Shown: positions 1 through 5,035 of the stretch, piece after piece | Layout of the letters: every line of letters starts with the position of its first letter | Position numbering within the stretch: the stretch's first letter is position 1 | Source of the DNA: CAYLSO01 sp964386525 | GTDB lineage: Bacteria > Eisenbacteria > RBG-16-71-46 > DASYSL01 | Assembly: GCA_964386525.1 (NCBI GenBank) | Contig: CAYLSO010000274.1 | Span: 1-6,491 of the forward strand | Direction: 5' to 3' | Length of the DNA stretch: 6,491 nucleotides | The notes under the pieces: generated by a model | Database searches by the model: none | What the model saw: only the letters and a program-made list of their open reading frames with translations | What the model was told of the DNA's origin: nothing | Program-made: the position numbers and the translations under genes

Positions 1-88
1 GCGGCTTCGGGTCCGGCTCGGTGCCGCAGGCGGGAACGAAGAGCAGGAGCAGCAAGCAGGAACCGAGCAGAGCGGAGCGGCTTCGCAT
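1..88 (-). CDS. Lipoprotein, N-terminal part (runs off left edge)
   Basis: Only the first 29 codons are in the window. The ATG (88-86) is preceded by GGAG with a 9-nt spacer. The translation starts MRSRSALLGSC and continues as a leucine run ending LFVPAC, followed by GTEPDPKP. This is a lipoprotein signal peptide: a short arginine-containing n-region, a hydrophobic core, and a lipobox (V-P-A before Cys21) that signal peptidase II would cut, leaving a lipid-modified Cys21. Gly at +2 would not act as an inner-membrane retention signal under the E. coli Asp+2 rule, so outer-membrane location is possible. The Pro/Glu/Asp/Lys stretch after the cysteine looks like a flexible tether. The functional domain lies outside the window, so the role is unknown. 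The gene has its own promoter and follows the terminator of the upstream cluster. Confidence 0.75.
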   Translation of the reverse strand, partial: MRSRSALLGSCLLLLLFVPACGTEPDPKP

Positions 89-165
89 GAAGGGCGTCTC
101 CGGCCAGGCGGGAGAGACGAAGCCGCGTGCCCGGGCGAACACGCGGAGCGGCGAACCACGACTTC

Positions 166-194
166 ACGCTAGGCCCGCGGGCCGGACCGGTCAA
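166..194 (-). promoter_or_regulatory. Sigma-70-type promoter for the lipoprotein gene
   Basis: Read on the minus strand, TTGACC (194-189, five of six matches to TTGACA) is followed by exactly 17 nt and then TAGCGT (171-166, three of six matches to TATAAT). Predicted transcription start is near 159, giving a leader of about 70 nt before the ATG at 88. The spacer contains a perfect 12-bp palindrome, GGCCCGCGGGCC (172-183), which could be an operator. The -10 element is weak, so the call rests mainly on the -35 match, the spacing and the position. Confidence 0.5.
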
Positions 195-240
195 TGAGCC
201 AGGACATACGCCGAGCCCGATTTGACAGCCCGGAACGAAG

Positions 241-269
241 AAACCCGGGACGCCGCGCGCCCCGGGCTT
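241..269 (-). terminator. Rho-independent-like terminator of the minus-strand cluster
   Basis: On the minus strand, CCCGGG (266-261) and CCCGGG (249-244) form a 6-bp GC stem with an 11-nt GC-rich loop, followed directly by TTTCTTCGTT. It lies about 35 nt past the TAG of the receiver-GAF gene and upstream of the lipoprotein promoter, as expected for the end of the cluster transcript. The T-stretch is interrupted by C and G, so termination may be partial. Confidence 0.55.
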
Positions 270-279
270 GCGTTTTAGA

Positions 280-295
280 GCGGGCGAACGCCCGC
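280..295 (-). terminator. Stop-proximal hairpin (first of two after the cluster)
   Basis: GCGGGC / GCCCGC arms around a 4-nt loop form a perfect 6-bp stem (16 nt in all) starting 8 nt after the stop codon at 304-306. It is followed on the minus strand by TCTAAAA, which is not a T-tract. It more likely protects the 3' end or assists the T-rich hairpin at 241-269 than terminates alone. Confidence 0.35.
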
Positions 296-303
296 CTTCG
301 CCT

Positions 304-1755
304 CTAGCTGCCCGCCGTCTGCGCGCCCGCCGACGCCCCCGGCAGAGCCAGCTCGCCGCGCGCCAGCAGGTCCTCGAGCGCGCCGAGCACGTGCCGGTCG
401 CCGGAGAGCCGCGCCACCGCCTGGCGAGCCGGCGTGGCCGGGTCGAGCTGCGCGGCCAGGTCCACGAAAGCCTTCGCCACCGACAAAATCTCGCCGCCCA
501 GCTCGGGCGCCTCGCGCAACGCGCCCCACACCGGCAGCGCCCCACGCTCGGGTTGCGCGCCGCCGCTGCCGCCGTTCAATCCGGCCGCCAGCGCCGCCAA
601 CCGCAACGACAGGGCGCTCGCGCCCTCGAAGCCCAGCTCGCGCGCCAGCGCTTCGGCCACGCCGGCCATGTCCTCGGCGCGCCGCAAGGCGCCGGGGCGC
701 TTCGTCTCGAGCGCATCTCCGTAGGCGCGCACGGCGTGCAGATACGTCTCCTCGGCGTGGCGCACGAGCCCGCTCTGCTCGACGGCCAGCGCGGCCGCCA
801 TCGAGAGGCTGGCCGCCATCTCGAGATCCACGCCGGTGAAGCCGCCGCCGGCCGCCTTCTCCATCAGCACCGCCAGGCCCACCAGCCGTCCGCGCGCGCC
901 CAGCGGCACGAGCAACGAGGCGCCGGCGGCGACCAGCGGGTCCAGCTCGTCGCGCAGCACCGGGAAGCGCTCCAGCTCCTCGCGGCGCACCGGGCGGCCC
1001 AGCGCCACCAGCAGGCGCGCCAGCTCGCCGTCGGCCGGCACGCGCAGCAGGGCTTCGCGCTCCGCAGTCAGCCCGCGCGCCAGGCGCGGCGCCAGGGTCG
1101 TCTCGTCGCGCTCGTCGGGCAGCAGCATGGCCGCGCCCTGCACGCCGAGGTGCGTCATGAGCGCGAACAGGAAGGACGAGGACACCTCCTCCGGCCGGTG
1201 CAGCCGCGCCAGGTCCTGCGACAGCCGGCTGTACGCTTCCTGGACGAGCTTCTCGCGGCGCAGCTCGTCCTGGGCGCGCCGCGCCTCCTCGCGCGAGCGC
1301 TCCACCTCGCCGGCCAGCTCACGGCCGCGGCGCTCGAGGGCCTTGACCTCCTCGGCGCGGGCCAGTGCGCGCTTCACCTTGGCGATCAGCTCCTTGGGCG
1401 AGAACGGCTTCGGCAGGTAGTCGTCGGCGCCGCGCGCCAGGCCCTGCAGCCGCGCCTCGGTCTCGGTCAGCGCCGACACCATGATCACCGGCAGGTGCGC
1501 CAGCTGCGGCTCGCGCCGGATGGTCTCGCACACCTCGTAGCCGCTGCGCCGCGGCAGGCGCACGTCGAGGATCACCAGGTCGGGCTGCTCGTCGAACGCC
1601 TGGCGCAGCGCGTCCTCGCCGTTGGAGGCCGAGATCACCCGGAAGCCGTGGGCGCCCAGGGCGATGTGCAGCAACTCGACGATGCGCGGATCGTCGTCCA
1701 CCACGAGCACGGTGTAGCCGGTGCCGCTCGCGCGGGGGCCGGGCGCTGCGCTCAT
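304..1755 (-). CDS. Receiver-GAF protein with degenerate HD-GYP-like C-terminus
   Basis: 483 aa. Residues 14-131 are a canonical response-regulator receiver: acidic cluster D20-D22 (VLVVDDDP), phospho-acceptor D64 (VILDVRLP), switch S94 and K116 in LPKPF, so phosphorylation is expected. A charged coiled coil follows (about 131-170), then a GAF-like domain (about 175-330). Residues 337-470 resemble an HD-GYP cyclic-di-GMP phosphodiesterase at both ends (DALETKRP, ARELGF, LRLAAL; then GEILSVAKAF and GALEDLL), but the expected His is R359, the HD pair is A391-G392, and the GYP segment is absent. I infer a non-catalytic domain. No DNA-binding domain is visible. The ATG was chosen over upstream codons because AAGGGAG lies 7 nt before it and it overlaps the preceding stop as ATGA, implying translational coupling. 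The partner kinase is not in the window. Receiver and GAF are secure; the HD-GYP relationship is a by-eye alignment. Confidence 0.88.
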   Translation of the reverse strand: MSAAPGPRASGTGYTVLVVDDDPRIVELLHIALGAHGFRVISASNGEDALRQAFDEQPDLVILDVRLPRRSGYEVCETIRREPQLAHLPVIMVSALTETEARLQGLARGADDYLPKPFSPKELIAKVKRALARAEEVKALERRGRELAGEVERSREEARRAQDELRREKLVQEAYSRLSQDLARLHRPEEVSSSFLFALMTHLGVQGAAMLLPDERDETTLAPRLARGLTAEREALLRVPADGELARLLVALGRPVRREELERFPVLRDELDPLVAAGASLLVPLGARGRLVGLAVLMEKAAGGGFTGVDLEMAASLSMAAALAVEQSGLVRHAEETYLHAVRAYGDALETKRPGALRRAEDMAGVAEALARELGFEGASALSLRLAALAAGLNGGSGGAQPERGALPVWGALREAPELGGEILSVAKAFVDLAAQLDPATPARQAVARLSGDRHVLGALEDLLARGELALPGASAGAQTAGS

Positions 1756-2837
1756 CGGGCGTCTCCCTTCGCCATCGGGGCGGGACCCATCGGGGTGCGC
1801 CGGGCCACGAGGCTGGCCAGCGCGTGCGTGACCTCGTCGTCGGACGGCGGCTTGAGCACGAACGGCACGCCGGCCAGCTCCGCTTCCCGGCGCCGGCCGG
1901 CATCCATGCCGACGAGCACCGCGCGGTCCTTCCACTCGGGGTGGGCCGCGATCAGCGCGCGCGCCGCGCCCCCGGGCAGTTCTTCATCGAGGAACACGAA
2001 GTCGAAGCCGCTCTCGGCCTGCGATCGGGCGGCGGCCGCCGGATCGCTGGTCACCGTCACCTCGATGCCGCGCTGGACCAACAGCCGCGCCAGGAAGCCG
2101 GCGGCGATGCCGGAGCGGTCCACGATCAGGCCGCGCGGACGCGCCGGGGGGCGCGGAGCGGCGGCGACGGGCGGCGACGACACGGGCGCCGACGCGGGGG
2201 CGGTTTCGATGGCCGGCTCAGGCTCGACCAGGGTCGCGGCAGCGGGCTCGACCAGGGTCGCGGCAGCGGGCTCGACCAGGGTCGCGGCAGCGGGCGCGGG
2301 CCTCGCCGGCTCGGATACGGCGGCGATGGGCACCGGCAGGGCGGCGAACGGCGCGGGCGTCGGCACGGGCGCAGCGCGCGTCGGCGGCGCCTCGATCATG
2401 ATCTCCGGCCACTCCCACTCGAAGGCGCGCAGCGCTTCGACGTCTCTCGCCGCGCGGATGCTCTCCACGGCCGCGAGCACGATGCGCGCCGCCCCGCGGG
2501 CCCGCTTGCCGCGGTCGTCCACCACCGACAGCCGCGAGATCCACTGGCGCAGCCGGGGTACGTCGAACAGCTCGGCGACCAGCACCAGCACGCCGAAGGC
2601 GTTGGCCAGCGCGTCGCCGGTGAGCGAGCGGTTGAGGGCGTCGGCGGCCGAGACGAGCAGGCGGCCGGCGCTATCGGCCAGGCGGCCGTCGCTCTCGTGC
2701 GGATCGGGCGCGGGGATGGGCGGCCGCCCGGCGGGCTCCTGGTCAGAGCGCATGGCCGCCGCGAGCTGGTCGCGCGGCACGCCCGTCGAGGCGGCCGCCG
2801 CCGTCAGCTCTTCTTCCCAGAGGTCGGATGGGATCAA
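1752..2837 (-). CDS. Protein with C-terminal pseudo-receiver domain
   Basis: 361 aa, no signal peptide or membrane segment. Residues 50-145 are mostly helical and match no family I know. Residues 150-234 are a Pro/Ala-rich linker containing three identical AAATLVEP repeats (183-206). Residues 235-346 have the receiver fold pattern: strand 1 LIVDRS, phospho-acceptor-like D284 in FVFLDEELP, and K329 in FVLKPP. The usual paired acidic residues are reduced to D240 (the next residue is R241), and the switch Ser/Thr is G310, so phosphorylation is doubtful. It probably works as a protein-interaction module alongside the intact receiver of the next gene, with which it overlaps by ATGA. The start is TTG (2837-2835), supported by GGGAG 6 nt upstream. 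The preceding cluster gene ends 60 bp away with no terminator between, so co-transcription is likely. Partner and output are unknown. Confidence 0.82.
   Translation of the reverse strand: MIPSDLWEEELTAAAASTGVPRDQLAAAMRSDQEPAGRPPIPAPDPHESDGRLADSAGRLLVSAADALNRSLTGDALANAFGVLVLVAELFDVPRLRQWISRLSVVDDRGKRARGAARIVLAAVESIRAARDVEALRAFEWEWPEIMIEAPPTRAAPVPTPAPFAALPVPIAAVSEPARPAPAAATLVEPAAATLVEPAAATLVEPEPAIETAPASAPVSSPPVAAAPRPPARPRGLIVDRSGIAAGFLARLLVQRGIEVTVTSDPAAAARSQAESGFDFVFLDEELPGGAARALIAAHPEWKDRAVLVGMDAGRRREAELAGVPFVLKPPSDDEVTHALASLVARRTPMGPAPMAKGDAR
1763..1769 (-). promoter_or_regulatory. Ribosome binding site deciding the start of the receiver-GAF gene
   Basis: AAGGGAG on the minus strand, 7 nt before the ATG at 1755-1753. 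It lies inside the 3' end of the upstream gene, next to the 4-bp ATGA overlap, and fixes the start against longer in-frame readings. Confidence 0.7.
2220..2294 (-). repeat. Three perfect 24-bp tandem repeats in the linker of the pseudo-receiver gene
   Basis: Identical 24-bp units occupy 2223-2246, 2247-2270 and 2271-2294. Each encodes AAATLVEP on the minus strand. The length is a multiple of three, so gain or loss of a unit would keep the frame and only change the linker length. Perfect identity, including third codon positions, points to recent slippage-type expansion. Confidence 0.9.
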
Positions 2838-2843
2838 GTCCGT

Positions 2844-2848
2844 CTCCC
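2844..2848 (-). promoter_or_regulatory. Ribosome binding site supporting a TTG start
   Basis: GGGAG on the minus strand with a 6-nt spacer to TTG at 2837-2835. This placement is the reason for accepting a TTG start for the pseudo-receiver gene. Confidence 0.6.
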
Positions 2849-2897
2849 GAAGCGCGCCACGCGTCCGTGCCGGTCCGCGCCCGCTGTGATGCTGCGA

Positions 2898-4484
2898 CTA
2901 CCGTTCGCCGCTCTCCTCTTCCGGGAGGACGTCGTCCCGGGTGAGCAGCCGCAGCGGCCGCGATCCGGCCGGCCAGGCTGCCCGCGTCGGCTCTTGCGCG
3001 GCGTCGTCGGCGCCCTCGGCCACTGCCGCCGTCGCCGCCGGTTCCGCCGCCGTCGCCGGGTCTTCGCGCGGGACCGGCGGCGGCTCCGGCCGGAACTCGA
3101 AGCGCGCCGCCAGCCCGCCCAGTTCCTCGGCGCTCGAGCGCGCCGCCGCCAGCGCCGCATCCACCTGCGCCGCGGTGCGCTCGGAGAGCGCGGTGAGCCG
3201 CTCGCCGCGCGCGATGGCGTCGCGCGTCCACTGGTGCAGACGGTCGGCCAGCGCGAGCAGTCGCTCCGGCAGCGGCTCTTGCGCCGGTAGGGCAACCGTG
3301 GCCGCCAGTTTCTCGGCCACCGCCCGCTGCCGCGCTGCCGCAGCGGCCCGCGCGGTGCGGTCCCGCTCGAGCGCTTCGCCGATCTCGCGTTCGAGGACCG
3401 CCACCGCCTCGCGCGAGCGCGAGGCTTCGGCCATCGTCCGCTTCTGCTCGGCGACGAGCGTCCACCATTGCTCCCCTGCGACTTCGCCGCGGTCGGCGCT
3501 CAGTCCCGCCGCCGCCGTCTCGAGCGCGGCCCGCAGGGCCCGCCGCTCGACGAGCCGAAGCTGCTCGGCCACGGCCGAGAGCTGCGACTCGGCCGCGGCC
3601 CAGCGCTGAGTGTAAGCGGCGGGCTCCTCCGCGGCAGGCGATGCGACCGGGGCCGGCGGCACCGCCGCCGCCTGTGCCGCCGCCGCGTTCGCCACCGCTG
3701 CCGTCTGCGCCGCGGCCACGCTCTCCTCGCGCCACGCCCGCACGCCGTCGAGCAGATCGCCGCTGAGCCGGCGCACCTCGCCCAGCGCGGTAAGCAGCGT
3801 GGCGATCTCCCGCCCGCCCCGCTCCCCTTCGCGGCCGGCGCGCAGGATGCCCTCGCAGGCCTCACCGAGCGACTCGCGCGCCAGCTCGCCCACCTCGCGG
3901 GCCTCGCGGGCGCGGTCTTCGAGATGGTCCGCGAGCAGTCGGAGTTCCGCGACCAGCCCGGCCAGCGGCCCCTCGGGCACCCAATCCGGCGGCACCTCGG
4001 TCTCCGCCCACTCGCGCACTTTCTCAAGAACGTCATCGGCAGAAGCTTGCAACGACTTGAGTTCGACGTCCTCCCGGTCCCGCTCGTCGGCCCGCGAGGT
4101 GGCCGCCTGAACCTCCCTCGCCAGGTCGGTCAGGCCACCCCAGCCCCGCCCGGCCGCTAGGCCGCGCACGTCGCCGCCCCGCCCGGTGCGCAGGGCGCGT
4201 GCCAGCAGGGCGAGTTGCCCGCGCAGCAGGAAATCCACGGCGTACGCCAGCAGCACGCCCAGGGCGGCGGCCAGGGCCGCGGTAGGGAGGAAGGCGGGGA
4301 GAAAATAGCCCACCGGCAGCGGCTCGCCGGCGCGGGTCACCAGGGATCGGGCGAGCCAGGCGCCCGCCAGGCCGAGCAGGGCGGCGGGGGCGGCGGCCGT
4401 GGCGATCAGGCGCAGGAGGAAGCCCCGGCGCGGCGGCGGAACGGGAGCCGAGGAATGGGCTTCGTGGGTCGCGGGTTCGGTCAT
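2898..4484 (-). CDS. Two-pass membrane protein with long cytoplasmic coiled coil
   Basis: 528 aa. After a polar N-terminus ending in PPPRR, hydrophobic segments lie at about 21-45 and 59-87, separated by only about 13 residues. The periplasmic loop is therefore too short for a ligand-binding domain. Residues 88-110 are in the HAMP position but HAMP is not clear. Residues about 110-460 are charged and Ala-rich, predicted as helical coiled coil in two blocks broken by an Ala/Pro linker (about 250-282). A Pro/Ala-rich acidic tail follows and ends LRLLTRDDVLPEEESGER. The topology recalls a chemoreceptor, but I see no conserved chemoreceptor hairpin tip, so I do not call it one. A scaffold or polar/membrane organiser is an inference. 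The ATG (4484-4482) has AGGGG about 11 nt upstream; longer in-frame starts add Arg-rich sequence unlikely to be coding. It is the first gene of the cluster. Confidence 0.8.
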   Translation of the reverse strand: MTEPATHEAHSSAPVPPPRRGFLLRLIATAAAPAALLGLAGAWLARSLVTRAGEPLPVGYFLPAFLPTAALAAALGVLLAYAVDFLLRGQLALLARALRTGRGGDVRGLAAGRGWGGLTDLAREVQAATSRADERDREDVELKSLQASADDVLEKVREWAETEVPPDWVPEGPLAGLVAELRLLADHLEDRAREAREVGELARESLGEACEGILRAGREGERGGREIATLLTALGEVRRLSGDLLDGVRAWREESVAAAQTAAVANAAAAQAAAVPPAPVASPAAEEPAAYTQRWAAAESQLSAVAEQLRLVERRALRAALETAAAGLSADRGEVAGEQWWTLVAEQKRTMAEASRSREAVAVLEREIGEALERDRTARAAAAARQRAVAEKLAATVALPAQEPLPERLLALADRLHQWTRDAIARGERLTALSERTAAQVDAALAAARSSAEELGGLAARFEFRPEPPPVPREDPATAAEPAATAAVAEGADDAAQEPTRAAWPAGSRPLRLLTRDDVLPEEESGER

Positions 4485-4648
4485 CGCGGTGGCAGCCCCT
4501 ATGGCTCTCCGGCGTCGAGCAGGTTGCGGGCGCCGCTCGCACCGTGCACGGGCGGGGCGCTCTCTCTGCGGCAACATGCCACGGCTTGCCCAGGCAAACA
4601 ATACTCGCGCAATGGGGAATCGGGGGCCAGCGCGATTTGCACGTTCGC

Positions 4649-4741
4649 GCGCACCGGGACCGTGGCGCCGACGGCCGGTGCGCACCGAGACCGTGGCGCC
4701 GACGGCCGGTGCGCGCCGGGACCGTGGCGCCGACTGTCGCG
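4649..4741. repeat. Three 31-bp tandem repeats with internal dyads
   Basis: Units at 4649-4679, 4680-4710 and 4711-4741 share the core GACCGTGGCGCCGAC with few changes. Unit 2 differs from unit 1 at one base, and unit 3 diverges in its last seven bases. The junction of units 1 and 2 forms a perfect 12-bp palindrome, CGGTGCGCACCG (4676-4687). The next junction (4707-4718) has it with one change, and the left edge (4649-4656) carries a half-site. The 31-bp period is close to three turns of B-DNA and is not a multiple of three, so the array is not coding-like. Candidate regulator-binding array. Confidence 0.8.
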
Positions 4742-4954
4742 CGCCTCCATCGGGGTGTGAAAATTGGCTACCGGACCTCTAGATCCTTTACAACCCGCGC
4801 ACATCGCGCGCAGGCGATTCTCACCCGCGCTGGGAGTTCTCACCCGACCCGGAGCGCCGCCTGCCTCGCGAATGCCAGCCCTCCATGCGGCTTACGCGCC
4901 GCTGCCCCAAGCGGATAGCTCAAACTCAATCCCCGCATGCGACTAGGGATTCCG

Positions 4955-4970
4955 TGGCACGAATGATGCT
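4955..4970 (+). promoter_or_regulatory. Sigma-54 (-24/-12) promoter
   Basis: TGGCACGAATGATGCT matches the RpoN consensus TGGCACG-N4-TTGCW at every fixed position except one (A for the first T of the -12 box). The invariant GG and GC are separated by exactly 10 nt. Predicted start is near 4981, giving a leader of about 55 nt to the ATG at 5036. It faces the unknown plus-strand gene. Established biology of this promoter class requires an AAA+ enhancer-binding activator, usually bound upstream. Confidence 0.72.
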
Positions 4971-4974
4971 GTCC

Positions 4975-4987
4975 TTCCGCAGCGGAA
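4975..4987. promoter_or_regulatory. Dyad over the predicted transcription start
   Basis: TTCCGC-A-GCGGAA is a perfect 6-bp inverted repeat with a 1-nt centre at 4981, the predicted +1 of the sigma-54-type promoter. The 1-nt centre cannot form a normal RNA loop without opening the inner pairs, so a protein operator is the more natural reading. Function is inferred only from position and symmetry. Confidence 0.4.
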
Positions 4988-5022
4988 TCGACGTGGACCC
5001 GCTGACCGCTGAGGTTCCGAAC

Positions 5023-5030
5023 GAGGAGGT
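5023..5030 (+). promoter_or_regulatory. Strong ribosome binding site
   Basis: GAGGAGGT ends 5 nt before ATG 5036-5038. It favours that ATG over the in-frame TTG at 5030-5032, which overlaps the site itself. Confidence 0.8.
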
Positions 5031-5035
5031 TGGCC

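Larger units (their letters stand above)
89..303. other. Intergenic region between the cluster and the lipoprotein gene
   Basis: 215 bp holding the cluster's two 3' hairpins (241-295) and the minus-strand lipoprotein promoter (166-194). The rest is a GC-rich leader with no gene. A TTGACA on the plus strand at 222-227 has no -10 element and nothing to transcribe. Confidence 0.6.
4485..5035. other. Divergent intergenic region (551 bp)
   Basis: No convincing gene. Open frames crossing it lack a ribosome site and are composed of repeats or antisense sequence. From left to right it holds: an inverted repeat TTGCC/GGCAA at 4586-4597; the 31-bp tandem repeats (4649-4741); a short AT-richer patch near 4758-4792; a 10-bp direct repeat TTCTCACCCG at 4818-4827 and 4837-4846; a dyad at 4928-4951; the sigma-54-type promoter (4955-4970); and a dyad at 4975-4987. 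I could not find a confident sigma-70 promoter for the leftward cluster. TATTGT on the minus strand near 4599-4604 lacks a matching -35. Confidence 0.7.

Noticed and set aside
1756..1935. 60-codon N-terminal extension of the receiver-GAF protein
   Set aside because: The extension is Arg/Gly-rich and overlaps the pseudo-receiver gene. The ATG at 1755 has a strong ribosome site and the receiver starts directly after it.
268..2889. Open frame of 873 codons on the plus strand, antisense to two cluster genes
   Set aside because: Arg/Ala/Gln-rich low-complexity translation with no recognisable domain or ribosome site. The minus strand carries clear receiver and GAF domains, so this is a high-GC shadow frame.
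2898..4484. Methyl-accepting chemotaxis protein
   Set aside because: The two membrane segments and coiled coil fit, but the periplasmic domain is missing, and I see no conserved hairpin-tip motif in the cytoplasmic part.
4573..4588. Sigma-54 promoter for the minus-strand cluster (GG-N10-GC)
   Set aside because: Only the GG and GC positions fit. The bases after the -24 GG do not match the consensus, so it is indistinguishable from chance in GC-rich DNA.
4485..4685. 67-codon N-terminal extension of the membrane coiled-coil protein from a GTG
   Set aside because: It is Arg-rich, runs into the 31-bp repeats and would put a long basic segment before the first membrane helix. The ATG at 4484 gives a normal short cytoplasmic lead.
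4649..4741. CRISPR array
   Set aside because: The repeats are directly adjacent with no unique spacers, only three units exist, and no cas gene is near.
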